Part shown: positions 15,611-23,203 of the stretch, one piece after another
Position numbering within the stretch: the first letter of the stretch is position 1
Layout: every line of letters begins with the position of its first letter
From: Candidatus Endomicrobiellum porotermitis
GTDB taxonomy: Bacteria; Elusimicrobiota; Endomicrobiia; Endomicrobiales; Endomicrobiaceae
Length of the DNA stretch: 64,000 bases
Assembly: GCA_031289055.1 (NCBI GenBank)
Contig: JAITQE010000026.1
Span: forward strand, 37,887 to 101,886
Direction of reading: 5' to 3'
The notes under the pieces: model-generated
Told to the model about the DNA's origin: nothing
Databases searched by the model: none
The model's input: the letters and a program-made list of their open reading frames with translations, nothing else
Made by a program: the position numbers and the translations under genes

Positions 15611-16185
15611 TTACAATTCCTTTTGTTTCTTTAAATTTGCGCTTGTAGCAAAAGAAAACTTTTTAACTTCGCCATGCTTGATCAAACATTTTACAAGAGG
15701 CAGCACGACAGTTCCTTAATAAGTTTTCTCAAATCCATTGTCTGAATTTGAAACAGTTTCAACAGGATAAACAAAAACTTCGCTTTTTTCAGAAAATTTA
15801 ACCTCTACTTCCATATATCGACATTTTTTAGAACCGAAGAATCATCTCCGCTTTTTGACGTAAAAGCAAAAATCTGTTCCGGAGCAAAACAAATGTCTAA
15901 ATTTTCATTTGAATTATTTTTTATTTCATACTTAGCGTCGTAACCGTTGAGCGTAGGAAATATCATACGAAGAGCATGGCAAATACGCTCTTACGTTTTC
16001 AACCGCGCCGAAAGGGATCAAATAATCATTCCCGCTGGCGTGCGCGTTCCATTTTACCTTTGAATGATTTAACTAATATCCATAAAAGGCTTACATGCCA
16101 TGCGGTAAGCTTTCTCAAAAACCCAACCAAAATTTCCAATAGGCTGATGGTTGTGGGTGCAAAAAATAAATTTAACTTTACTCAC
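15611..16185 (-). pseudogene. GH57 glycoside hydrolase relic inside the PTS operon
   Basis: The minus strand starts with GTG overlapping the EIIB stop (GTGA) and reads KVKFIFCTHNHQPIGNFGWV, then FEKAYRMACKPFMD, the N-terminal HNHQP motif of family GH57 (alpha-amylase / 4-alpha-glucanotransferase). Stops and frameshifts follow. LSARL/PFGAVENVRAY-like pieces and the C-terminal domain motif EVKFSEKSEVFVYPVETVS, GFEKTY, VLPLVKCLI remain near 15650-15830. About 570 nt survive of a gene normally near 2 kb, so the catalytic barrel is mostly deleted. Flanking PTS genes are intact. Confidence 0.8.
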
Positions 16186-16691
16186 TTGCTCGCCTCGCAA
16201 ACAGTTCGGTATTCTTTTTCAAGCATATGGGTAATATCCGTTTTTTCATCGTCCGGGAGAACTCTACTCTCTATTTCAATTCCTTTGGAATATATTTGAT
16301 GCAAACTCTTAATGTCTTCATCATTGACGCATATGTTCTCCATTAACTGTTTTTTTCCCGTTATAAAATGCATTCCGCCAATATTTAAAGACTTGATTTT
16401 TAAACCTCTTTCCATCATATGCGCGACATCCGACGGATGCGTGGCTAAAATCATAATATTTTCTTTATCGTATTCTCCGTCAATTAGCGAAGCTGTCGCA
16501 TCTTTAAGAGTCTTCACGTCAAGCCTTATAGAAGTCGGCAGAGCCAACTTCATAAGAGTCTGTTGCATTTTATCGTTTGCGGCTGAATCCGAAATAACTA
16601 AAACAGCGTCTACATCGAGCGCTTTAAGCCAACCTTGAACTATTTGCCCATGCACCAATCTGTCGTCTATTCTGATCACGACTATAGCCAT
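16182..16691 (-). CDS. PTS mannose/sorbose-family EIIB component
   Basis: Cytoplasmic phosphotransfer subunit of 169 aa. VVIRIDDRLVHGQIVQGW carries the phosphorylated His of RLVHGQ at about residue 14. LNIGGMHF is the conserved middle motif. It overlaps the end of the EIIA gene by 1 nt and precedes the GH57 relic. With EIIA, EIIC, EIID, HPr and enzyme I it completes a mannose-type PTS. Confidence 0.94.
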   Translation of the reverse strand: MAIVVIRIDDRLVHGQIVQGWLKALDVDAVLVISDSAANDKMQQTLMKLALPTSIRLDVKTLKDATASLIDGEYDKENIMILATHPSDVAHMMERGLKIKSLNIGGMHFITGKKQLMENICVNDEDIKSLHQIYSKGIEIESRVLPDDEKTDITHMLEKEYRTVCEASK

Positions 16692-17125
16692 TAAGGGATC
16701 CCTTTATAAATTGACGCTTGATGCGCTTCTTCTAATGCCAGTCTTATGTTTGATATGCTTTTTTGCCCTTTAATCAACGCCTTGTCAGCAAGTTCAGACA
16801 AATTTGCATGCGTTTTGCTTAACATTACCGCAGACAGTATCATCGGAAGATTTACGCCAGAAATAACTTCAACTTTTAAATCCGCGCATGCGCGCATCGC
16901 AGCGTTGCAAGGAGTGCCTCCAAACATATCGGCAAGAATCAAAACGCCGTCTTTATCGCTTACGTCTCTCAAAAGAGAGATGATACGCAAACGCATCTGT
17001 TCCAAACTATCGCTTGAACTGCGTTCAACAAAATAAAGATTAGATTGATTGCCAGATATAGCCGCGGCGACATTTACAAACTCAGAGGCTAAACCGCCAT
17101 GAGCTGCCACGATAATCTTAATCAT
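16691..17125 (-). CDS. PTS mannose-family EIIA component
   Basis: 144 aa. The phosphorylated His is in VAAHGGLA (residue 9), and LADMFGGTPCNAA and VISGVNLPM are family motifs. In many Gram-negative bacteria an EIIA-Man gene follows hprK and rapZ, as here. Its ATG is 18 nt after the present rapZ stop. In the -1 frame of rapZ the stop would overlap this ATG as ATGA, which bears on translational coupling across the poly-G run. Confidence 0.93.
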   Translation of the reverse strand: MIKIIVAAHGGLASEFVNVAAAISGNQSNLYFVERSSSDSLEQMRLRIISLLRDVSDKDGVLILADMFGGTPCNAAMRACADLKVEVISGVNLPMILSAVMLSKTHANLSELADKALIKGQKSISNIRLALEEAHQASIYKGIP

Positions 17126-17143
17126 TTTCCCATCTTAGAAGTT

Positions 17144-18028
17144 TTAGCAATTAATCCCCCCCCCATTATTATAACACCTTAAAATATCTCTGTGGTTAAG
17201 CTTTACTTTATATTTTCTACTTTTCAAAAAAGCCGCCAGTTTTTCAGCGGTAAAAACAGATCTGTGTCGCCCGCCGGTACAACCTATTGCGACGGTTAAA
17301 TAACTTTTCCCCTCTCTTATATAGCCCGGAAGAGTAATTCCTATAAGTTTTGAAAATGCATCAAAAAATATTTTGAATTCTTCCTGTTTTTCTATGTATT
17401 TTTGAACAGATTTGTCACGTCCTGTCTTATATTTTAACTCGTGTACGTAATTAGGATTTGTTATAAAGCGCACATCGTAAACTATGTCGGCATCGTTTGG
17501 AATACCGTATTTATAGCCGAAAGATATAACTGAAATGTTTAAATATTGTTTTCCGGATCGGCAAATATTGGCAAGGATTGAAATTACTTTTTTTAACTCT
17601 CCTATAGTAAGATCGGAAGTATCAACAACCTCGTCGGCAACTCTAAAGATAGTGTTCAAGATCTTTCTTTCATGCTCTATTCCTTCAGAGACCGATTTGC
17701 CGCTAGGGTGCCGTCGGCGCGTTTCTGAATAACGTTTTAGAATAATATCGTTGGCGGCGTTAAAAAAAATAATCTTATAACTAACTTTTTTATTTTTTAG
17801 AACCGTAAGGAAATTCTTAAACCATGAAAGACATTCTCCTGACCGGGAATCTATGCTTATCGCAATGTTTTTATATTTTTGGGAATCTTTTATGCAGATG
17901 TCTATAAAATCAACTATCATCTGAACAGGCATATTGTCAACGCAAACAAACCCAAAATCTTCAAAGATTTTGAGCGCTTGACTCTTACCCGCTCCCGACA
18001 TGCCTGAAATTATATATAATCTGTTCAT
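17144..18028 (-). CDS. rapZ: RapZ-like nucleotide-binding protein
   Basis: 294 aa. The N-terminal P-loop is SGMSGAGKSQA with DNMP downstream. The C-terminal domain has SFGYKYG, DVRFITNP and AIGCTGGRHRSV, diagnostic of RapZ/YvcJ. In enterobacteria RapZ binds sRNA and feeds glmS control, and elsewhere it is an ATPase/GTPase of less certain role. A run of nine G (minus strand, 17164-17156) encodes GGG five residues before the stop, giving an atypical tail NNGGGINC. It starts 4 nt after hprK. Confidence 0.93.
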   Translation of the reverse strand: MNRLYIISGMSGAGKSQALKIFEDFGFVCVDNMPVQMIVDFIDICIKDSQKYKNIAISIDSRSGECLSWFKNFLTVLKNKKVSYKIIFFNAANDIILKRYSETRRRHPSGKSVSEGIEHERKILNTIFRVADEVVDTSDLTIGELKKVISILANICRSGKQYLNISVISFGYKYGIPNDADIVYDVRFITNPNYVHELKYKTGRDKSVQKYIEKQEEFKIFFDAFSKLIGITLPGYIREGKSYLTVAIGCTGGRHRSVFTAEKLAAFLKSRKYKVKLNHRDILRCYNNGGGINC

Positions 18029-18032
18029 GGCT

Positions 18033-18971
18033 TTATATATTGTTTAGTTCTTTACGTAATGTAAAGTCTAACGCTTTAGCGGTAAAATGTCCTTTGTTTT
18101 TTAACCTTTGATTCAAACTTGCCGTCTCAACAAGAACGGCAAGATTCCTTCCGGGCGCCACAGGAATTGTAATTTCAGGGATATTAACGCCCAAATACTC
18201 TGTATAATAATCGTCAAGCCCGACTCTATCATACTTTTTAAGCGGATCCCATTCTTCAAGTTTTATAACAAGTTCAATTTTGGAATCAGACAAAATGTTT
18301 CCTACGCCAAAAAGCTCTTTAACGTCTATAATGCCTATGCCTCTTACTTCTATTAAATGCTTCGTAATTTCCAAACCGCTTCCAGTTAAAAATTGTCCTG
18401 AAGAGCGTTTTTTTATATTAACTATGTCGTCGGCAATAAATTTGTGTCCTCTTTTAATAAGTTCAAGAGCGCACTCGGATTTGCCTATAGCAGATTTACC
18501 TACGATTAAAATACCGAGACCATAAACGTTCGCCATAACGCCGTGTATTTTAATTGAAGGCGCGAGTTTGTTGTCTAAGTAATAACTTAAATCTTCCGCT
18601 AAGGAAGACGAGCTTAAGGTCGTCTTCAAAAGAGGCACGTCTAAATCTGAAAAAACTTTAAGCATAGCGTCCGTAGGTTCCAAATTTCTAGTTAAAATAC
18701 AAGCTACAGATTTCTCATCTGAAAAAATTTTAGTCAAAATTTTTATCTGCAAATCGTTATTCAAATGACTAAGATACGTATGTTCTATTATGCCTATAAC
18801 CTGTATGCGTTCATATGGGAAATATTCTAAAAAGCCGGTTAACGCAAGACCAGGTCTATTTATATTTGGCGCCCTAATATGCCTGCTAACTCCGCCTTTT
18901 CCGGCTAACAGTTTTAGTTTGAAATCCTCGCCCTTCTCTTTAATAAGAGCGTATACGTCCATCGTCATCAA
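18033..18971 (-). CDS. hprK: HPr kinase/phosphorylase
   Basis: 312 aa. Phosphorylates and dephosphorylates Ser46 of HPr according to metabolic state. The N-terminal DRTGG-like domain has RAPNINRPGLALTG. The C-terminal catalytic domain has the His of IHGVMAN (152), P-loop VGKSAIGKSE (about 157-166), ADDIV, and EVRGIGIIDVKELFG plus GRNLAVLVETAS. All key elements are present. It overlaps ptsN by 4 nt. Confidence 0.97.
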   Translation of the reverse strand: MMTMDVYALIKEKGEDFKLKLLAGKGGVSRHIRAPNINRPGLALTGFLEYFPYERIQVIGIIEHTYLSHLNNDLQIKILTKIFSDEKSVACILTRNLEPTDAMLKVFSDLDVPLLKTTLSSSSLAEDLSYYLDNKLAPSIKIHGVMANVYGLGILIVGKSAIGKSECALELIKRGHKFIADDIVNIKKRSSGQFLTGSGLEITKHLIEVRGIGIIDVKELFGVGNILSDSKIELVIKLEEWDPLKKYDRVGLDDYYTEYLGVNIPEITIPVAPGRNLAVLVETASLNQRLKNKGHFTAKALDFTLRKELNNI

Positions 18972-19426
18972 TAAGCGTCCTCTTGCTGTATAAGTTTTAC
19001 TACTTCTTGCGTAGTTTTAGCCGATTTTATGGCTTGTCTTAAAAATTTATCTTTAAACAATCTTGAGATTCTTGATAAAGCTTTCAAATGTTGTCCAGCA
19101 ACTTCAACAGGTCCGACTAAAAGGAAAATTATATGAACCAACTCTCCGTCAAGAGAATTAAATTCTATGCCTTTATGAGAAATGCCAAGAACGCCCATTT
19201 GCGCCTGCAGGATATCGGTCTTCCCGTGAGGGATTGCGACTCCCTGTCCAATTCCGGTTGATCCGAGCTTTTCTCTTTCTAAAACAATATTTATTATATC
19301 GTCGCTGTCTTTAATCTTTTTAGTGTTTTTTAAAACTTCGGCCAGCTCTATAATCGCCGACTTTTTGTCTGTCGCTTTCAGGTCGACATTTATTGCGTCA
19401 TGACTTAAAAAATCCATAATCTTCAT
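18968..19426 (-). CDS. ptsN: PTS IIA-Ntr regulatory protein
   Basis: 152 aa of the fructose-type EIIA fold. The active His is in GVAIPHGKTD (about residue 67), and GIEFNSLDGELVHIIFLLVGP is typical. PtsN is regulatory rather than sugar-transporting. The order hpf-ptsN-hprK-rapZ-EIIA matches the rpoN-downstream cluster of many Proteobacteria. Partner NPr/EI-Ntr genes are not in this window, so HPr here may phosphorylate both EIIAs. Confidence 0.94.
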   Translation of the reverse strand: MKIMDFLSHDAINVDLKATDKKSAIIELAEVLKNTKKIKDSDDIINIVLEREKLGSTGIGQGVAIPHGKTDILQAQMGVLGISHKGIEFNSLDGELVHIIFLLVGPVEVAGQHLKALSRISRLFKDKFLRQAIKSAKTTQEVVKLIQQEDAY

Positions 19427-19444
19427 CTCTTTCTCCTATTTTTC

Positions 19445-19999
19445 TTACATTTCGTTGGGTTCTAAAAGAACTACGGATCCACTGTCGTTGCGGTAAAGAA
19501 CGCTTATCTTGTCGTTCAATATGTCTTTAAACATATATACCATATATCCGAGATTGTCCATTTCGTTAATTGCTTCTTCAACCGTAACAGGTCGTAAATC
19601 AAAACGTTTTATCTCTGAAATTTTTGTTCTAGAATCTTCCATATTATAATAAGAAAAAGCTTCTTCTATATTGCGCTTTTTGTCTTTTAAAATTGCGAGT
19701 TTGTCTTTTCTATGAACTTTTGAAATGTCTTTTTGTTTTCTGAGCTGTTTTTCAAGTTTGTTCGCGGCAAGGTCTATTGAGGCGTATAAGTCTGTTGATT
19801 CTTCTTTTGATCTGAAAGAAACTTTTCCGGAGTGGAAAATTATTTCAGTTATCTGTCTGTTTTTTTCAACAGACAAAATAACATGGGCAAAAATATCGCC
19901 TTCGGCGCAAAGTTTTTCAAATTTTGTAATTTTTTTTCGTACGTAAGAGTCTATGGAATCTGTCAGTTTAAGACGTCTCGCCGTTATGTTAACCTGCAT
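19445..19999 (-). CDS. hpf: Ribosome hibernation promoting factor, long form
   Basis: Stabilises inactive 100S ribosome dimers. The N-terminal S30AE domain begins MQVNITARRLKLTDSI, with the conserved KFEKL and IIFHSG. A linker is followed by the C-terminal dimerisation domain KRFDLRPVTVEEAI..MDNLGYMVYMF. The ATG at 19999 follows AAGGAGAG by 2-5 nt, preferred to an upstream start at 20029. 184 aa marks the long form. Confidence 0.93.
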   Translation of the reverse strand: MQVNITARRLKLTDSIDSYVRKKITKFEKLCAEGDIFAHVILSVEKNRQITEIIFHSGKVSFRSKEESTDLYASIDLAANKLEKQLRKQKDISKVHRKDKLAILKDKKRNIEEAFSYYNMEDSRTKISEIKRFDLRPVTVEEAINEMDNLGYMVYMFKDILNDKISVLYRNDSGSVVLLEPNEM

Positions 20000-20082
20000 T
20001 CCTCTCTCCTTGGCGATAGTAATATACAAAATTATGTATGTTTTTTAAATCAAAAAAGGCTTCAAGCAAGTCAGTTCCAAGC

Positions 20083-20802
20083 CTACATTTTAAAATTATT
20101 GCCAAGATACGCCTTTCTTGCTTTAGGATTTTCCAAGAGATCTTTGGCGCTTCCCTCAAGCAAAATCTTTCCCTCGTAGACAATATAAGCCCTGTCAATA
20201 ATTTCAAGCGTTTCTCTTACGTTATGGTCTGTTATTAAAATCCCCAAACCTCTATCTCTAAGACTTCTTATAATTTTTTGTATATCGTCAACTGTAATTG
20301 GATCGATTCCTACAAAAGGTTCGTCCAAAAGTAAAAATTTAGGATTAGTTATCAGAGCCCTCGCAATCTCAAGCCTTCTTTTTTCGCCGCCTGAAAGAGT
20401 AACGCTCATCTGTTTCTTGAGCATGGTAAGGCCAAAGTCCTCAAGTAAAGAGTCGACTTTTTCCTGTTGGTCTCTTTTTGAAACGGGAAGCATTTGAGCG
20501 ATAGCCAGTAAATTATCTTCCACGTTCAACCCGCGAAAGATTGACGGCTCTTGAGCAAGATAACTAATTCCTGCGCGCGCCCTTTGACACATAGTCCAAT
20601 CGGTAACCTCGTTGTCTCCAAAATAAACGCTTCCGTCATATGGTTTAACGAGACCGACTGTCATATAAAAAGTTGTGGTTTTGCCGGCTCCGTTCGGACC
20701 AAGCAAACCTACGATCTCGCCTTGTCTCACGCTTATGCTTATGCCGTTTACAACCATTCTGTGCTTATACTTTTTAAATAATTCCTCGGTTCTTAGTATC
20801 AT
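20083..20802 (-). CDS. lptB: LPS export ABC transporter ATP-binding protein
   Basis: 239 aa. ATPase of LptB2FG that powers LPS extraction. Walker A is GPNGAGKTT, Q-loop YLAQEPSIF, signature LSGGEKRR, Walker B LLLDEPFVGIDP, H-loop ITDHNVRE. YIVYEGKILLEGSAKDLLEN is the typical LptB end. It is 1 nt from lptA. Normally rpoN or its relic follows lptB, but here only 83 nt separate it from hpf. Confidence 0.97.
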   Translation of the reverse strand: MILRTEELFKKYKHRMVVNGISISVRQGEIVGLLGPNGAGKTTTFYMTVGLVKPYDGSVYFGDNEVTDWTMCQRARAGISYLAQEPSIFRGLNVEDNLLAIAQMLPVSKRDQQEKVDSLLEDFGLTMLKKQMSVTLSGGEKRRLEIARALITNPKFLLLDEPFVGIDPITVDDIQKIIRSLRDRGLGILITDHNVRETLEIIDRAYIVYEGKILLEGSAKDLLENPKARKAYLGNNFKM

Positions 20803-20803
20803 T

Positions 20804-21466
20804 TTATGTGTCTTCCATTTCTATTTTGCCTTTAACATCTCCTTCCATGAATATTTTTTTAACTTCCTTATTATCGTAAAAAATTATTTTATCGGCTTCA
20901 TAAATCTGTTTTCTACCGTTATACATAACTTTGGCAACGGGTCTTGTTTTATCTTTTTCAAATACCGCGCCAGATGTTTTTTGATCAAACAAAGCTTTGT
21001 CGGAGCGAATATCGCCTGAAGAAGTTACAACAAGCACGTCGCCATATGCTTTTACGCTTTCTTTGCCTTTATCAAATTGTATCTCTTTCGCGCGCATCGT
21101 AACAGGTTTTGGCAAATCTTTGACAAAATATTTTACCAAAGTATTTTTGCCCCAGATTTTCCCTTTCCCTGTAGTTGTATTATATTTGGCAAAACTTCCG
21201 TACGCTTCAATTCTCTCGCCGTTTTTAAGTTTTGACACAGCTTGCACGTTGCCTGAAGCCGAAAATTCCGAACGTTTTTTATCAAAAGACGTTTTGTCAG
21301 CTGTTATTTCCGTATTCCTATTGTCAAATGTTTTAGTTCCAAATAGCGAACTCTGAGCGCAAGAAACCGCTACGCTTAAAAAAACAACGGACAACGAAAC
21401 AACAAAATCAATCAAGAACCATTCGCTGATTCTTAATAGTGACCGTTTCAAGTTTAGTATCTGCAT
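20804..21466 (-). CDS. lptA: LptA/OstA-like periplasmic LPS transport protein
   Basis: Periplasmic bridge of the Lpt machine. A signal-like segment FVVSLSVVFLSVAVSCAQ is followed by an OstA jelly-roll: NTEITADKTSFDKKRSEFSA, MRAKEIQFDKGKESVKAYG, IRSDKALFDQ and YEADKIIFYDNKEVKKIFMEG, repeated beta units of the family. ATG 21466 has GAGG 4-5 nt upstream and lies inside lptC (59-nt overlap). A TTG at 21415 would shorten the overlap but lacks a ribosome-binding site. Confidence 0.88.
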   Translation of the reverse strand: MQILNLKRSLLRISEWFLIDFVVSLSVVFLSVAVSCAQSSLFGTKTFDNRNTEITADKTSFDKKRSEFSASGNVQAVSKLKNGERIEAYGSFAKYNTTTGKGKIWGKNTLVKYFVKDLPKPVTMRAKEIQFDKGKESVKAYGDVLVVTSSGDIRSDKALFDQKTSGAVFEKDKTRPVAKVMYNGRKQIYEADKIIFYDNKEVKKIFMEGDVKGKIEMEDT

Positions 21467-21932
21467 CAAACCTCGTTCCGTATATCGTCTGTCCGCGCTT
21501 CTTAATCTTAACGTTGTTATCGCTATAAATTAAATTCTTTTTTGCATTGTACGTTAAATCCGTAGTTTGTAGATGTCCATTGTTTGCCGCGTCAATAACG
21601 CATTTGCCTATTCCCTTAACATCGTATGTTTCCAAATTTATATCAGCGCTTTCTGTAATAAGCGTAGAAACATAATTGCCTTTATCGTAAAACTTTACTA
21701 TGGGAAGCTTTAAATGAGCGCTATTTCCATCTTCATCTACAATGGCGGAGTCTGCTTCAAGCATCATCTTCAGCTTTCCGTCTTCAGTTTGAGTTATAGT
21801 GAATTTCTCTATAGTGCGCTCGGACATTGGCGGCGTTTCTTCAATAACAATTTTTTCCGATTTACATCCTAAAAACAAAAAAATAGAAAAAAAAATAGAA
21901 GCGCACACAAAACTCTTTTTGCAAAAATTCAT
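21408..21932 (-). CDS. lptC: LPS export protein LptC (lipoprotein)
   Basis: 174 aa, expected to sit on the inner membrane and hand LPS to LptA. A lipobox-like IFLFLGC suggests Cys acylation, whereas E. coli LptC is held by a TM helix. The body has the OstA-type strands MMLEADSAIVDEDGNSAHL, LETYDVKGIG and LTYNAKKNLIYSDNNVKIKK. It ends inside the lptA start. Identification is from fold pattern and position between an acyltransferase and lptA-lptB. Confidence 0.82.
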   Translation of the reverse strand: MNFCKKSFVCASIFFSIFLFLGCKSEKIVIEETPPMSERTIEKFTITQTEDGKLKMMLEADSAIVDEDGNSAHLKLPIVKFYDKGNYVSTLITESADINLETYDVKGIGKCVIDAANNGHLQTTDLTYNAKKNLIYSDNNVKIKKRGQTIYGTRFDADTKLETVTIKNQRMVLD

Positions 21933-21935
21933 GTC

Positions 21936-22454
21936 CTATCCTTTAACCTTTTTAGGTTTTGTTTTCCATCTGTCATGAAACCAAACCCACTGCTCGGGAT
22001 ACTGCTTTATATGCTCTTCCAAAATAGATGTGGCTGTCTGCGTAAGTTTTTCAGTTATTTCCCAATTGCCCGTATGGGCGCTTGCAAAAAGTATTCCTTT
22101 TCCTCTTTTCATGCTTTCTCGTATACGATTAAGGTTTTCAACAAAAGCCGCGTTTCTAATGAGTTTAGAACCCATGCGAGGAAAATTTGCAAGCTCAAAA
22201 AAATTCTTCGCTTCAAGACAAAATATCCTTTTTACTATTCTTTTTATATCTTCGTCGGATTTTTCAGGGAAACATTTCTTTAAATTTTCTCTAGCGCTTC
22301 TGTCTCCCGCTATAGCGACATAGTAAGCTATCTTGCCTAACAAAGAACTAAGAAAACCGACTGAAAATTTATAAGGCGACGTTAAAATTAACTTTGAAAA
22401 AGCATATGCGCCGTAATAATAGATTCTTCTGCGGATTTTTTTTAAATTTAGCAT
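21936..22454 (-). CDS. lpxL: Lipid A late acyltransferase with internal in-frame deletion
   Basis: LpxL/HtrB-family proteins add a secondary acyl chain to lipid A. The N-terminal half is normal (ARENLKKCFPEKSDEDI, NFFELANF, ILFASAHTGNWE with the HX4E site). Right after TQTATSI the sequence jumps to the C-terminal ILEEHIKQYPEQWVWFHDRWKTKP. Only 172-181 residues remain of about 290, so roughly 100 residues of the substrate-binding core are missing with the frame preserved. Probably inactive, though open. ATG 22454 overlaps kdsC by 7 nt, and an upstream start at 22481 is possible. Confidence 0.85.
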   Translation of the reverse strand: MLNLKKIRRRIYYYGAYAFSKLILTSPYKFSVGFLSSLLGKIAYYVAIAGDRSARENLKKCFPEKSDEDIKRIVKRIFCLEAKNFFELANFPRMGSKLIRNAAFVENLNRIRESMKRGKGILFASAHTGNWEITEKLTQTATSILEEHIKQYPEQWVWFHDRWKTKPKKVKG

Positions 22455-22984
22455 TCGTACTTTTCCAAAGCTTTTTTCCACTCGCCCAAAGACTTCATTA
22501 TAATTTCTATCATCTCTCTCGCCACTCCGCCTCCGCCGTTAAGAGATGAAACAAAGCCCGCAGCTTCTTTTGCGTCAACGCAAGCGTCAGCTGGACACGA
22601 CGAAAGCCCTACGGCTCTTAATACTGGAACATCACCAACGTCGTCCCCTATATACGCTATTTGCAACAACTTTAAATTTTCTTTTTCCGCTATTCTTTCA
22701 AGCGCTTCTTTTTTGCTCGCACAATTTTGAATCAAATAATCTACCTTTATCTCAGCTGCGCGAGTTTCAACTTGAACCGATCCTCTTCCTGTAATCCACG
22801 CAGTTTTAATTCTTGAAGACATTTTTGATAATAAAGTATATCCCATGCCGTCTTTAACATTCCATATTTTAACTTCTTCTCCATTGTTAAAAACAATTAT
22901 CTCTCCGCGCGTTAAGACGCCGTCCACATCGCAGGCAAGAAGTTTTATATTCTTAGCTTTTTTTAAAATTTCGTTATTATTCAT
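22448..22984 (-). CDS. kdsC: 3-deoxy-D-manno-octulosonate 8-phosphate phosphatase
   Basis: 178-aa HAD-family tetrameric phosphatase making free Kdo. Motif I is LLACDVDGVLTRG, motif II is WITGRGS, the Lys is in ASKKEAL, and motif III is YIGDDVGDVPVL. LSSCPADA and NGGGGVAREMIE close the family pattern. It clusters with kdsA and kdsB, giving the complete route from arabinose-5-phosphate to CMP-Kdo except kdsD. Confidence 0.95.
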   Translation of the reverse strand: MNNNEILKKAKNIKLLACDVDGVLTRGEIIVFNNGEEVKIWNVKDGMGYTLLSKMSSRIKTAWITGRGSVQVETRAAEIKVDYLIQNCASKKEALERIAEKENLKLLQIAYIGDDVGDVPVLRAVGLSSCPADACVDAKEAAGFVSSLNGGGGVAREMIEIIMKSLGEWKKALEKYEC

Positions 22985-23203
22985 TTATTCTATCGCAACC
23001 TTGTTGGAGTTTCCGCCGTTAAGCCACGGAGTAAGTTCGGGGTTTATTTGCCTCATATAAGGCTTTAAAACTATATTCAAGGTAAAAAAAAGAACTGTTA
23101 AAATTCCAAGTACAATTGCAAAAGTTTTTAAATACCACTCATACGAAGGTTTCCATAAAACATCTTTCTCTCTTTTAAGTTCAACCGAGTTTTCATGCTT
23201 CAT
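22985..23203 (-). CDS. Small single-pass membrane protein between kdsA and kdsC
   Basis: 72 aa: a charged N-terminal part, one TM helix (TFAIVLGILTVLFFTLNIVL) and a short outer part PYMRQINPELTPWLNGGNSN. It overlaps kdsA by 4 nt (ATGA) and ends 1 nt before the kdsC start, so it is very likely translated. I do not recognise a family. The location inside the Kdo/Lpt block suggests an envelope role, which is inference only. Confidence 0.6.
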   Translation of the reverse strand: MKHENSVELKREKDVLWKPSYEWYLKTFAIVLGILTVLFFTLNIVLKPYMRQINPELTPWLNGGNSNKVAIE

